From Deltaproteobacteria bacterium (GTDB lineage Bacteria; Desulfobacterota; Desulfobacteria; Desulfobacterales; BuS5): DNA of 6,161 bases. Below the pieces are notes generated by a model. That model did no database searches, had not been told where the DNA came from, and was given only the letters and a program-made list of their open reading frames with translations. Each line of letters starts with the position of its first letter. The stretch's first letter is position 1. The stretch spans positions 1 to 6,161 of the forward strand of contig JAGGWL010000269.1 in NCBI GenBank assembly GCA_021157555.1, given 5' to 3'. Below are positions 1-5,963 of this stretch, piece after piece. The translations under genes were made by a program, and so were the position numbers.

Positions 1-1
1 A

Positions 2-133
2 TTGATTATTGAACGGTCGCTTCAATGATAAAGCTTCACTTAAAAAACGAAAACCACCACCTCCCTTCAAAAAATCTCTGGTAAACAGGGTTGCAAACAA
101 TTTAAAGGGCGGGGCCTTTTTATGGGTAATTTC
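2..133 (-). other. Open frame running off the window edge, unassigned
   Basis: On the minus strand a frame stays open from just after a TAA at 136-134 to the window edge, 44 codons. It includes a Gly-rich stretch (KGGGG) followed by FRFLSEALSLKRPF. No ATG lies in it; TTG codons at 100-98 and 70-68 are the only start-like codons and neither has a clear Shine-Dalgarno sequence. The first part overlaps the hairpin at 108-145. I do not recognise a family. It could be the beginning of a gene continuing outside, the translated end of a repeat element, or chance. Confidence 0.15.
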
Positions 134-145
134 TTAAGCCCCGCC
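108..145 (-). terminator. GC-rich hairpin, possible terminator of the three-gene operon
   Basis: GGCGGGGC at 108-115 is perfectly complementary to GCCCCGCC at 138-145, an 8-bp all-GC stem with a 22-nt AT-rich loop. Read on the minus strand the stem is followed by CTTTAAATTGTTT, a poor U-tract, so intrinsic termination is plausible rather than clear. It is the first strong hairpin downstream of the licD-like gene, about 390 nt past its stop. An alternative small hairpin on the plus strand (AAAGG/CCTTT, followed by TTAT) overlaps the left arm. Confidence 0.35.
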
Positions 146-471
146 AGCAGAACAACTATTTAATATTATTTAAAATAAATTTATAATTTTTCATTGCATG
201 TTCCTATGAATAGCGTAAAATTCAACAGCAATGCGTTCGAGGGGTAGATGGAGAAAGCCTCGACCGAAAATGCACACAGATGAACAGATATATGCGCATG
301 GAAGTTTCAGCGACTAAATATACAACATTTTCAATTTGAAAGATGATGAAGATACAATGGAATAACCCCTGACCCTCAATCCTGTGTTTTGAATTTGGTA
401 ATATGCATATCATATCAAAAAGCTGTTTTATGCAAAAACGGAAACGGAATAAAAACAGGATCAGTTTTAAA
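146..471. other. Gene-free AT-rich stretch
   Basis: I see no convincing gene here. A minus-strand frame of 85 codons (222-479) exists, but it lacks a ribosome-binding site, has a low-complexity Phe/Ile/Leu/Cys-rich composition and resembles no family I know. The stretch separates the remnant after the licD-like gene from the hairpin at 108-145. It is probably decayed intergenic DNA or an untranslated 3' end of the operon transcript. Confidence 0.5.
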
Positions 472-537
472 TTACTCATTATTACTTCTTTTCATCAGCC
501 CAGTTCCACCCTCTATAAAAAACTCAGTACAAACGTC
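472..537 (-). pseudogene. LicD-motif remnant directly downstream of the licD-like gene
   Basis: Directly after the TAA of the licD-like gene, in the same frame, 21 codons read DVCTEFFIEGGTGLMKRSNNE and then stop. The first 12 residues match DAGIEFFIEGGT at residues 44-55 of the intact LicD protein. At DNA level 503-539 aligns without gaps to 1034-1070 with 31 of 37 bases identical, including 18 in a row (CCCTCTATAAAAAACTCA). Similarity fades after GGT. This is a partial direct duplication or the last scrap of a deleted tandem licD paralogue. It has no start codon or ribosome-binding site and could be translated only by readthrough. Confidence 0.65.
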
Positions 538-1197
538 TTAACGTATTTTAACAAACAACTGCGTTTCCTGATCAAACTCAAAATCTTCTCCCAAATAACC
601 CTGTTCAAGTTCTGCAAACGCCTTCGGGTTATTAGGGCAGGGACATTCTATACCTTCAAACATGATAGTAGCCAAGGGGAAAATTATATCTTCCGGTATC
701 CATTTCGGATTTCCTTTTGCATCACGCCCTGCTTTGTCGTGATCCAATCTGTAAGATTTTTCTTCTTCACTATAAATATAATTGTAAATATCTATCATAT
801 TCAGAGGCCATTCCTGGCCATAAGCATCAACATATTTTTCTCCGTCTTTAGGAAAGCAGCCAAATGTATTTGTGCTATAATCCCCGACTTTTGTTCTCAG
901 ACTATAGGTATACTTATCCGGCAGTTTGCTGTCTAATGCTTTTCCCACCTTGACAAACTCTTTGTTCACACAACCCGTATCTATATCATTATCATGATAA
1001 ATGAACTGACCGTTTCTGTATGCACCCAGCAAGGTTCCTCCCTCTATAAAAAACTCAATGCCGGCGTCTTCCAAAATTTCTTTGACTGTTTTAAACAATT
1101 CCAATCTTTCACCAATTATTTCCTTATTCTTTCTGATGGTTGCCTCTTTGTTGCTTGTTGTCACATCGCCCCACCAGCTTAAACTCTTTTCTTCCAT
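538..1197 (-). CDS. LicD-family phosphotransferase (nucleotidyltransferase fold)
   Basis: A 219-residue soluble protein with no signal peptide or membrane segment. The family signature is clear: GGTLLGAYRNG at residues 53-63, followed by HDNDIDTG at 68-75, whose Asp residues bind metal in this nucleotidyltransferase-like fold. MIDIYNY (about 134-140) and the C-terminal segment FPLATIMFEGIECPCPNNPKAF (about 173-194) match the usual LicD ending, although the protein is somewhat shorter than the typical 260-280. LicD proteins move phosphocholine or similar phospho-groups from CDP-activated donors to cell-surface glycans; the donor here is unknown. The start has AAGAGG at 1210-1205, 7 nt before ATG. 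It is the last gene of the operon, 125 nt after the dehydrogenase stop, with a large palindrome between. A TATAAT in the palindrome's proximal arm could serve as a -10 element, but I see no good -35. Confidence 0.85.
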   Translation of the reverse strand: MEEKSLSWWGDVTTSNKEATIRKNKEIIGERLELFKTVKEILEDAGIEFFIEGGTLLGAYRNGQFIYHDNDIDTGCVNKEFVKVGKALDSKLPDKYTYSLRTKVGDYSTNTFGCFPKDGEKYVDAYGQEWPLNMIDIYNYIYSEEEKSYRLDHDKAGRDAKGNPKWIPEDIIFPLATIMFEGIECPCPNNPKAFAELEQGYLGEDFEFDQETQLFVKIR

Positions 1198-1224
1198 GAT
1201 ATTACCTCTTATCCGACTCTTATG

Positions 1225-1338
1225 TTTAAACCATTTAGAAAACTCTGTTACTGATTATAACGCCTCTCGGGGAGGCCCGGAATCCGCCCTGCTCCCCGAA
1301 AGGCGTTATAATCACAGCTTTATTAAATGGCTGTTTGG
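1225..1338. repeat. Long palindrome with imperfect outer arms, MITE- or REP-like
   Basis: The core is 1252-1314. TGATTATAACGCCT (1252-1265) matches the reverse complement of 1301-1314 perfectly; after one mismatch, TCGGGGAG (1267-1274) pairs with 1292-1299, leaving a 17-nt GC-rich loop. Outside the core the symmetry resumes imperfectly: CCATTTA (1231-1237) with TAAATGG (1324-1330), and TTTAA at the left end with TTAAA at the right after an 8-nt interruption. The total is about 114 bp. It fills the gap between the dehydrogenase and licD-like genes, and the right outer arm contains the last codons and stop of the dehydrogenase. It lacks a U-tract, so it is not a typical terminator. It could stabilise or process operon mRNA, or be a miniature transposable element. 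Confidence 0.7.
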
Positions 1339-2240
1339 TTAAACCACACGCTATATGCCTTTTCCATAGTATCCTCAGTTGCCCACGCCACATGGGGAGA
1401 TAATATTGTTTTGTCACTGTTCAGCAGGACGTGGTCATTATTTACCGGCTCCTGTGAAAAAACATCTGTACAATATTTATATAATCTCCCCGACCTCAAA
1501 GATTCATATATGGCGTTCTCATCCACAATGTCTCCTCGTGAGATATTGACTATTATTGAATTTTCATTCAACTTTTCCGTATGATTCTCATTAAACATCT
1601 GAAAAGTGTCTTTATTAATGGGAAGAGCAAAAATTATATAATTGCTGTTCTCAATCAGATCAGAAAAATCAACAAAAGTCACATTGGGAACACACTGATT
1701 TTTATTCATACGTTTTCGTGTCACCAAAATATTCATTCCCCAGTTTTCACACAGCCTCACTATACGTTTGCCAATATTCCCGAAGCCCACAACCCCGAGA
1801 GTTTTGCCCCGCAATGAAAAGTTTGTGTTTATTGCCTGATTCCATTCTCCGTTTTTAACAGATTTGTCGAATTGGATTGTGCCCTTACAGGCACATAATA
1901 ACTGAGCAACCGCAAACTCGGCAACTTCATCACAGTAAATGTCATCAGGCAGTTTTCTGACTTCTATGCCGCAATTCTCAGCTTCTTTCAAGTCTATCAG
2001 AGAATCAATGGACTGATACAGAAAATTGATTAATTTTATACGCCCTTTCAGTTGTTGCAACAAGGATGCTGTGAATGTTGTATTAAAAACATCAACCATT
2101 AAGACATCAATATTTTTAAGTGTGACAGCATCCGCCAATTCAGCATCCGTGAATGTATCCTTTAAGAATTCACCCTTGATGTAAGACGGATAATATTTCT
2201 CAAGGTTCTCCCTGCAAACACCAATATACAGCAGTTTCAT
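1323..2240 (-). CDS. D-isomer-specific 2-hydroxyacid dehydrogenase family protein
   Basis: A 305-residue cytoplasmic oxidoreductase that would interconvert a 2-keto acid and the D-2-hydroxy acid with NAD(P)H. The Rossmann motif GFGNIG is at residues 152-157. The catalytic residues of the family are all present: Arg235 in NISRGD, Glu264 in VFSQEP and His283 in SPHVAW. After the second beta strand the sequence is ILVTRKR rather than ending in the usual Asp, which suggests NADP(H) preference (inference). The C-terminus stops only about 20 residues after the catalytic His region, shorter than usual, and its last codons lie in the palindrome's outer arm, so it may have been trimmed. It starts 16 nt after the aminotransferase stop, with AAAGG about 11 nt before ATG, so translation is probably coupled. 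The substrate is unknown; a keto acid made or used by the neighbouring aminotransferase is a reasonable guess. Confidence 0.88.
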   Translation of the reverse strand: MKLLYIGVCRENLEKYYPSYIKGEFLKDTFTDAELADAVTLKNIDVLMVDVFNTTFTASLLQQLKGRIKLINFLYQSIDSLIDLKEAENCGIEVRKLPDDIYCDEVAEFAVAQLLCACKGTIQFDKSVKNGEWNQAINTNFSLRGKTLGVVGFGNIGKRIVRLCENWGMNILVTRKRMNKNQCVPNVTFVDFSDLIENSNYIIFALPINKDTFQMFNENHTEKLNENSIIVNISRGDIVDENAIYESLRSGRLYKYCTDVFSQEPVNNDHVLLNSDKTILSPHVAWATEDTMEKAYSVWFNQTAI

Positions 2241-2256
2241 AATAACCGTAACCTTT

Positions 2257-3567
2257 CTATTTCATACGGTCATGAAATCTTTGCAAACATTTGCCAAGCC
2301 TGTCAGCTATAATATCTATTTCTTCATTGGTAACCACTAATGACGGTATAATTTTAACACTGTTAAAATTGACACCGCAGGCATAAGTTATCACATGCTC
2401 TTCCAAACATTGAGACACAAATATTTTGGCTGATCTGTCCGATGGCAATCCGGATAACGGATCAATAATATCAAAGGCAATCGCCAACCCCAGCCCTCTC
2501 AAATTGGCGACATAAGGACTTTCACTCAAAAAGCTCAGTTTTTCCAGAAAAATCTGCCCTTTTTCCAATATGCCGTCAAAAAGCTTCTCCTTCTCCACCA
2601 ATTTCATTAACTGGTTAGCTATTCCCAATCCCAGGGAACTGTTGTTAAAAGTAGTTTGAAAAGCAGTGCCTCTGAGGGGTACATTGGCAAAAAGGTCGGA
2701 ACGTGCTATGACGGCACTGACAGGAAAATAGCCGCCGGCTATTGATTTTGACAAAAGAACTATGTCCGGATTTTCCACTCCGTATTGCTGATAAACAAAA
2801 AAGGAGCCTGCCCGTCCGAAACCTACCTGTATTTCATCTATTATCAATTTTACCTCACACCGTCTGCAAAGATTGCTTAATTCTGAAAGAAAAGAATCTT
2901 TTGGAATGATAAATCCCCCGGCTCCCTGTATCGGTTCAACGATAATTCCGGCAACATCATTATCTGAAATCAGCTTTTCAATCTTTCCCAGACAGTCACT
3001 GACTGTCACATCATTATGTCTGCTTGGAAACGGAACAGAAAATGTATAATCGGATATGGGAATACCAAATTGTTCTTTTGCCACCAATCTGTCATCTGCC
3101 ACAGAAGCAGCCGTATGACTCACTCCGTGAAATGAGCCGTCAAACGAGATCATATATTTTTTTCCGGTAGTATAACGACATAACCGGATAGCATCAGAAA
3201 CAGCCGCGGAACCGCCTATGTTAAAATATACCTTGTAATTTTCATCCGTGCTTACTTTTTTTGAAAGATATTCACTTAATTCAAGTTTGTCTTTTGAATG
3301 AAATGAATGGATCTGATCCACCCTTTCTACTACTTCTTCAACAATTTTCACAATGGGCGGATAACAATGTCCGAAATTCACAGAACTGTAATTGAGCACC
3401 AAATCAAGATAAGGTTCTTCCTGGCCGTCAAACCAGACCCACATTCCTTTTGATTTTACAGGCATTAAAAATTTATCATACATTTTTGATTCATCGCAAG
3501 GACACGTATAAGTATCTTTTATGGATGCATAATCCATTTTATATGCTGAATTGTTTTTCACAGACAT
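2257..3567 (-). CDS. Class III pyridoxal-phosphate aminotransferase
   Basis: A 436-residue fold-type I PLP enzyme of the class III family (acetylornithine, beta-alanine and glutamate-1-semialdehyde type), of full normal length. Visible motifs in order: the N-terminal GMWVWFDGQEEPYLDL segment (about 41-56), the phosphate-binding IGGSAAVSDA (117-126), SFDGSFHG (141-148) with the ring-stacking aromatic, VEPIQGAGGF (210-219), LIIDEIQVGFGR (241-252) with Asp244 contacting the pyridine nitrogen, and LLSKSIAGGYFP (271-282) with Lys274 as the expected Schiff-base lysine. All key residues are intact, so it should be active. Substrate specificity cannot be read from these motifs; a glutamate-1-semialdehyde aminomutase-like reaction is an alternative. 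It is the first gene of the operon, with AGGAG (3577-3573) 5 nt before ATG and a promoter about 45 nt upstream. Confidence 0.92.
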   Translation of the reverse strand: MSVKNNSAYKMDYASIKDTYTCPCDESKMYDKFLMPVKSKGMWVWFDGQEEPYLDLVLNYSSVNFGHCYPPIVKIVEEVVERVDQIHSFHSKDKLELSEYLSKKVSTDENYKVYFNIGGSAAVSDAIRLCRYTTGKKYMISFDGSFHGVSHTAASVADDRLVAKEQFGIPISDYTFSVPFPSRHNDVTVSDCLGKIEKLISDNDVAGIIVEPIQGAGGFIIPKDSFLSELSNLCRRCEVKLIIDEIQVGFGRAGSFFVYQQYGVENPDIVLLSKSIAGGYFPVSAVIARSDLFANVPLRGTAFQTTFNNSSLGLGIANQLMKLVEKEKLFDGILEKGQIFLEKLSFLSESPYVANLRGLGLAIAFDIIDPLSGLPSDRSAKIFVSQCLEEHVITYACGVNFNSVKIIPSLVVTNEEIDIIADRLGKCLQRFHDRMK

Positions 3568-3611
3568 TTTATCTCCTATTACCTCAAATGTAGTTTTAAT
3601 ATTGTACCATA

Positions 3612-3640
3612 TTTATACTTTTTTTATTTTTTCTTTGCAA
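3612..3640 (-). promoter_or_regulatory. Sigma70-like promoter for the three-gene operon
   Basis: On the minus strand -35 TTGCAA (3640-3635) is followed by a 17-nt A-rich spacer and -10 TATAAA (3617-3612), about 45 nt before the aminotransferase start. A second possible -10, TACAAT, lies a few bases downstream. The -35 box is also one arm of a small bulged hairpin (TTGCA CTG AGG CAG GT TGCAA, 3656-3636), a possible operator. Confidence 0.6.
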
Positions 3641-3709
3641 CCTGCCTCAGTGCAACGAATTTTTTACAATGTTTACCATGCAATGCATTCACTTGGATTA
3701 TTATCTTTT

Positions 3710-3947
3710 TCATTGTATAAAACGCTTTTGAATTTTTTGCATTGCCTCGTCATAATCAATACCCGACCGCTGTTCCCTCATCAACGGCACGAATCCTGTC
3801 CGTGATTTCTTTTTCCCATACGGAATCAGCATCATCGAAATCCGAAGACCGGTTATCAAGGAAAAGAAGAAATCTGACTATTTCCAGACGCTCTCTCTTC
3901 GGCAATCCGATTAATTCCGTGGTTAATCTTTCAATATTTCGTTGCAT
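3710..3947 (-). pseudogene. Addiction-module antitoxin-like gene, frameshifted near the 3' end
   Basis: Encodes a small charged protein with the layout of the putative addiction module component family (antitoxin partners of RelE/ParE toxins): an N-terminal helix (IERLTTELIGLPKRERLEIV), an acidic linker, then WEKEITDRIRAVDEGTAVG. The frame stops right after this at a TGA about 3756. Removing one G from the GGG at that point joins it to IDYDEAMQKIQKRFIQ and a stop at 3712-3710, which is exactly the expected C-terminal helix. I take ATG 3947 (GGGAG just upstream, though only 3-4 nt away) over ATG 3983, which has no ribosome-binding site and adds a basic 12-residue tail. No toxin gene follows: only 142 nt separate its end from the aminotransferase start. 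It is either a dead orphan antitoxin or a base-calling error in an intact orphan. Confidence 0.65.
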
Positions 3948-4025
3948 TTGCTCCCGATTCCTTTTTTGCTTGGGGATTAACATCGCAGTTAAGAGGTTGG
4001 CAAAGGAGCCGACTGGTCATGATCG

Positions 4026-4050
4026 CCCTGCCCGCTTGTCACAGGCAGGG
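4026..4050. repeat. 7-bp GC-rich inverted repeat
   Basis: CCCTGCC (4026-4032) and GGCAGGG (4044-4050) form a perfect stem with an 11-nt loop. It lies just after the stop of the small unknown gene and before the antitoxin-like gene. No T-run follows on either strand, so it is a weak terminator candidate or an operator-like site. Confidence 0.4.
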
Positions 4051-4071
4051 ACACAGGTTCAGAGAGCCATC

Positions 4072-4273
4072 TCAGAACTTTCTGTCCTGCATATAGCGAT
4101 ATGCCTCATCATAAGAGCGGAAATACTGACCGTTCACCTCCCTCATACTTTTCTGCCCGATGGCTTTGACACTGCCGTCCTCACCAATGTGTTCGACTTT
4201 AAACACTCCGTTTTCGATGCTCACTATCCGGTCTGTGCCGATGAAACATGATGTTCAATGCTACCTGTTGCAT
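4072..4273 (-). pseudogene. Small unknown gene with one apparent extra base
   Basis: GGAG (4283-4280) lies 6 nt before ATG 4273, which opens MQQVALNIM. Ignoring one T of the TTT at 4246-4244, the frame continues as FIGTDRIVSIENG, then KVEHIGEDGSVKAIG, and ends YFRSYDEAYRYMQDRKF with a TGA at 4074-4072. The total is 66 residues, and the length is exactly 67 codons plus one base. Without the correction the first frame ends early and the second has no start. The composition looks like a real soluble protein with beta-rich central and helical C-terminal parts, but I do not recognise the family. It begins about 50 nt after the 3' end of the group II intron, so it or its leader is the 3' exon. Confidence 0.5.
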
Positions 4274-4325
4274 ACTGATCTCCGTCAGATTACTGTTCTT
4301 TTATTTCAGTTATATTTTTTAGCGG

Positions 4326-4403
4326 ATCGGGTAGGTCAGAGGTTTTGCAGCCTCTTTCCCCCCCCCTCAGAACCGTACGTGACAATTTCTCGTCATACGG
4401 CTC
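4326..4403 (-). ncRNA. Group II intron ribozyme domains V and VI
   Basis: Domain V is 4403-4368 on the minus strand: it opens GAGCCGTATG with the catalytic AGC triad and closes with CGTACGGTTCTG. The apical stem TGACGA/TTGTCA is capped by a GAAA tetraloop. Domain VI follows: a run of nine G, then AGAGG and CCTCT around a CTGCAAAA loop, then GACCTACCCGAT. A4332, seventh from the presumed 3' end, is the likely branch-point adenosine. Both domains look functional. Confidence 0.88.
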
Positions 4404-4417
4404 AAGCATTTGTAAGA

Positions 4418-4434
4418 CAACTTTATCAAAGTTG
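4418..4434 (-). repeat. Perfect hairpin in intron domain IV, after the RT gene
   Basis: CAACTTT (4418-4424) pairs with AAAGTTG (4428-4434) around a 3-nt loop. It sits between the RT stop and domain V and is probably a distal stem of domain IV rather than a terminator, since no U-tract follows. Confidence 0.5.
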
Positions 4435-4490
4435 CCCGGCTGTTATCATTATATGTCTTTTAAGCAATCTACAGTGATTGCCATACATTA

Positions 4491-5963
4491 TCAAGGGGCA
4501 TTTTTATGCGGGCTGTACGTTTTAAAATATCTACGTTTTCCAAAATAACCCTTATACTGTGGGTCAAAAGGATTTGCCTCACATTTAATTTTAATATGCC
4601 TCATAATATGTATACTGCTATCTTTGATGAGTTCATATGTCCTGGAAGTTTTCCTGTTTTTATTTTTTACAACAATAGAAAACCTGCCGGGTTTTGACCC
4701 GTTGGACAAATATTTTTTTCGAAGCCACTTAGTGCTTTTCTTTCGGTGCCTTCTTCTCATCCACCACCACAGATAATTTCTGACACAGTTGTCAACATAG
4801 TTGAATGTTTTACTGGATACTACATGTTTGTGGTAATTTGCCCATCCTCTGATTTTAGCATTAAGGTCTTTTATCAGCGCTATGGTCGGCGAACCTCTGT
4901 GTTTAAGGAATGTTTCTTTGACATTGCGCAAAAAGGATTGAACATTATCCTTAGATGGTTTAATAAGTAACTTACCATTGTATTTGCGAACATTTTGTCC
5001 GAGAAAGTTAAAACCTTTATCAATCCGTGTGATCTTTGTTTTTTCTTCAGAAAGAGTAAGACCTCGTTCTTTGAGAAAATTGATCACTAAGGGCTTGATT
5101 ATATTTATAAGAAGTTCTTCTGAATATGCAGTTATAATAAAATCATCTGCATACCTTATAACATTGATCTTTTGACTAATACCTTTAATCTTTCTGGGTA
5201 GTGCGTTTCTTACCTCATTTTCCAGTCCATCAAGAACCATATTGGCAAGCGTTGGAGAGGCAATTCCTCCTTGAGGAGTTCCTTTTCCGGTTGGATATAA
5301 TTTACCATTTTCCATAAAACCTGATTTCAGCCATTTTTCTAAAATTTCTTTATCCATGGGAATGTTTTTCAACATCCATGGGTGGCTGATTTCATCAAAA
5401 CAGGCTTTTATATCAGCTTCAAGAATCCAAACCGGAGCATATCGCTTTGCAAGTATATTAAAACACTGTCCGATTGCATCGGCACATGACCTGTATAATC
5501 TAAATCCATATGAATTCAGATCAGCCAATGTCTCCGCAATCGGTTCTAATGAAAATTTATACAAAGCCTGAATGTCTCTATCCTTTATGGTTGGAATACT
5601 TAAAGGCCGTTTTTCTTTGGAATATAGATTCGCCTTAGAGGCTGAGGTTTGTATCCTTTACGCTTGAGTTCTAACACTGCATCTGTTTTCTGCTTTGCTG
5701 TAGTCCAAACAATCCGATCTACACCAGGGGTACGTTTACCCTTATTTGAGGTTACACGTTTTACTGCCAACAGTTTGGCATAATATGATTTTGTAAGAAT
5801 CCATTGCAGGGATTTTGCTTTCCCGAATTTTTCTCTCTTTAACAGCCTTTGAAATACGCATTTGCAGTCTTTTCACAGATATATTCACCTTTTTCCAATT
5901 GATGGAATTTCACTTTATATATCTGCCGGTTGGTGCACCAGCTGGACATTTATCCGCCGTCAT
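4491..5963 (-). pseudogene. ltrA: Group II intron reverse transcriptase/maturase, disrupted N-terminus
   Basis: The gene starts at ATG 5963 (AGGA shortly upstream) with MTADKCPAGAPTG, typical of intron RTs. Three lesions follow: TGA at 5912-5910 where the family has Trp (before NSINWKKVN); one extra A in the A5 run at 5832-5828, after which KAKSLQWILTKSYYAKLL continues; and a loss of 1 (or 10) bases near 5609-5616, between GYKPQPLRRIYIPKKNG and RPLSIPTIKDR. From there 4491-5600 is open: EADIKACFDEI, KGTPQGGIASP and the catalytic YADD of the RT domain, then the maturase domain with RGWANYH, ending RHIKIKCEANPFDP before a basic tail. No zinc-finger HNH cysteines are visible, so endonuclease activity is doubtful. 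The TTG at 5564 lies inside conserved IQALYKFSLEPIAE and is not a true start. The intact enzyme would be about 490 residues; it would splice and reverse-transcribe the intron RNA. Confidence 0.87.

Noticed and set aside
222..479. 85-codon minus-strand open frame
   Set aside because: No ribosome-binding site, low-complexity N-terminus and no recognisable motif; it also overlaps the end of the LicD remnant in another frame.
403..936. 177-codon plus-strand open frame
   Set aside because: It is antisense to the licD-like gene for most of its length, has no ribosome-binding site and has a Phe/Ile-rich shadow-type composition.
1252..1314. Integron attC-like site (inverted AACGCCT/AGGCGTT arms)
   Set aside because: The outer ends do not fit the RYYYAAC and GTRRRRY core sites, the arms lack extrahelical bases, and no integrase or cassette array is present.
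3756..3770. Programmed frameshift in the antitoxin-like gene
   Set aside because: The site is GTC GGG TAT TGA, with no known slippery heptamer, upstream Shine-Dalgarno stimulator or obvious pseudoknot; a simple extra G explains it better.
3742..4251. 169-codon plus-strand open frame
   Set aside because: Antisense to both the antitoxin-like gene and the 66-residue gene, whose minus-strand products are much more protein-like and carry ribosome-binding sites.
4160..4548. Plus-strand frames across the intron 3' end
   Set aside because: They run through domains V and VI and the intron linker, which are structural RNA on the other strand.
4491..5564. RT gene as a complete protein starting at TTG 5564
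   Set aside because: TTG falls inside the conserved IQALYKFSLEPIAE segment; the true N-terminal third is recognisable upstream in shifted frames.
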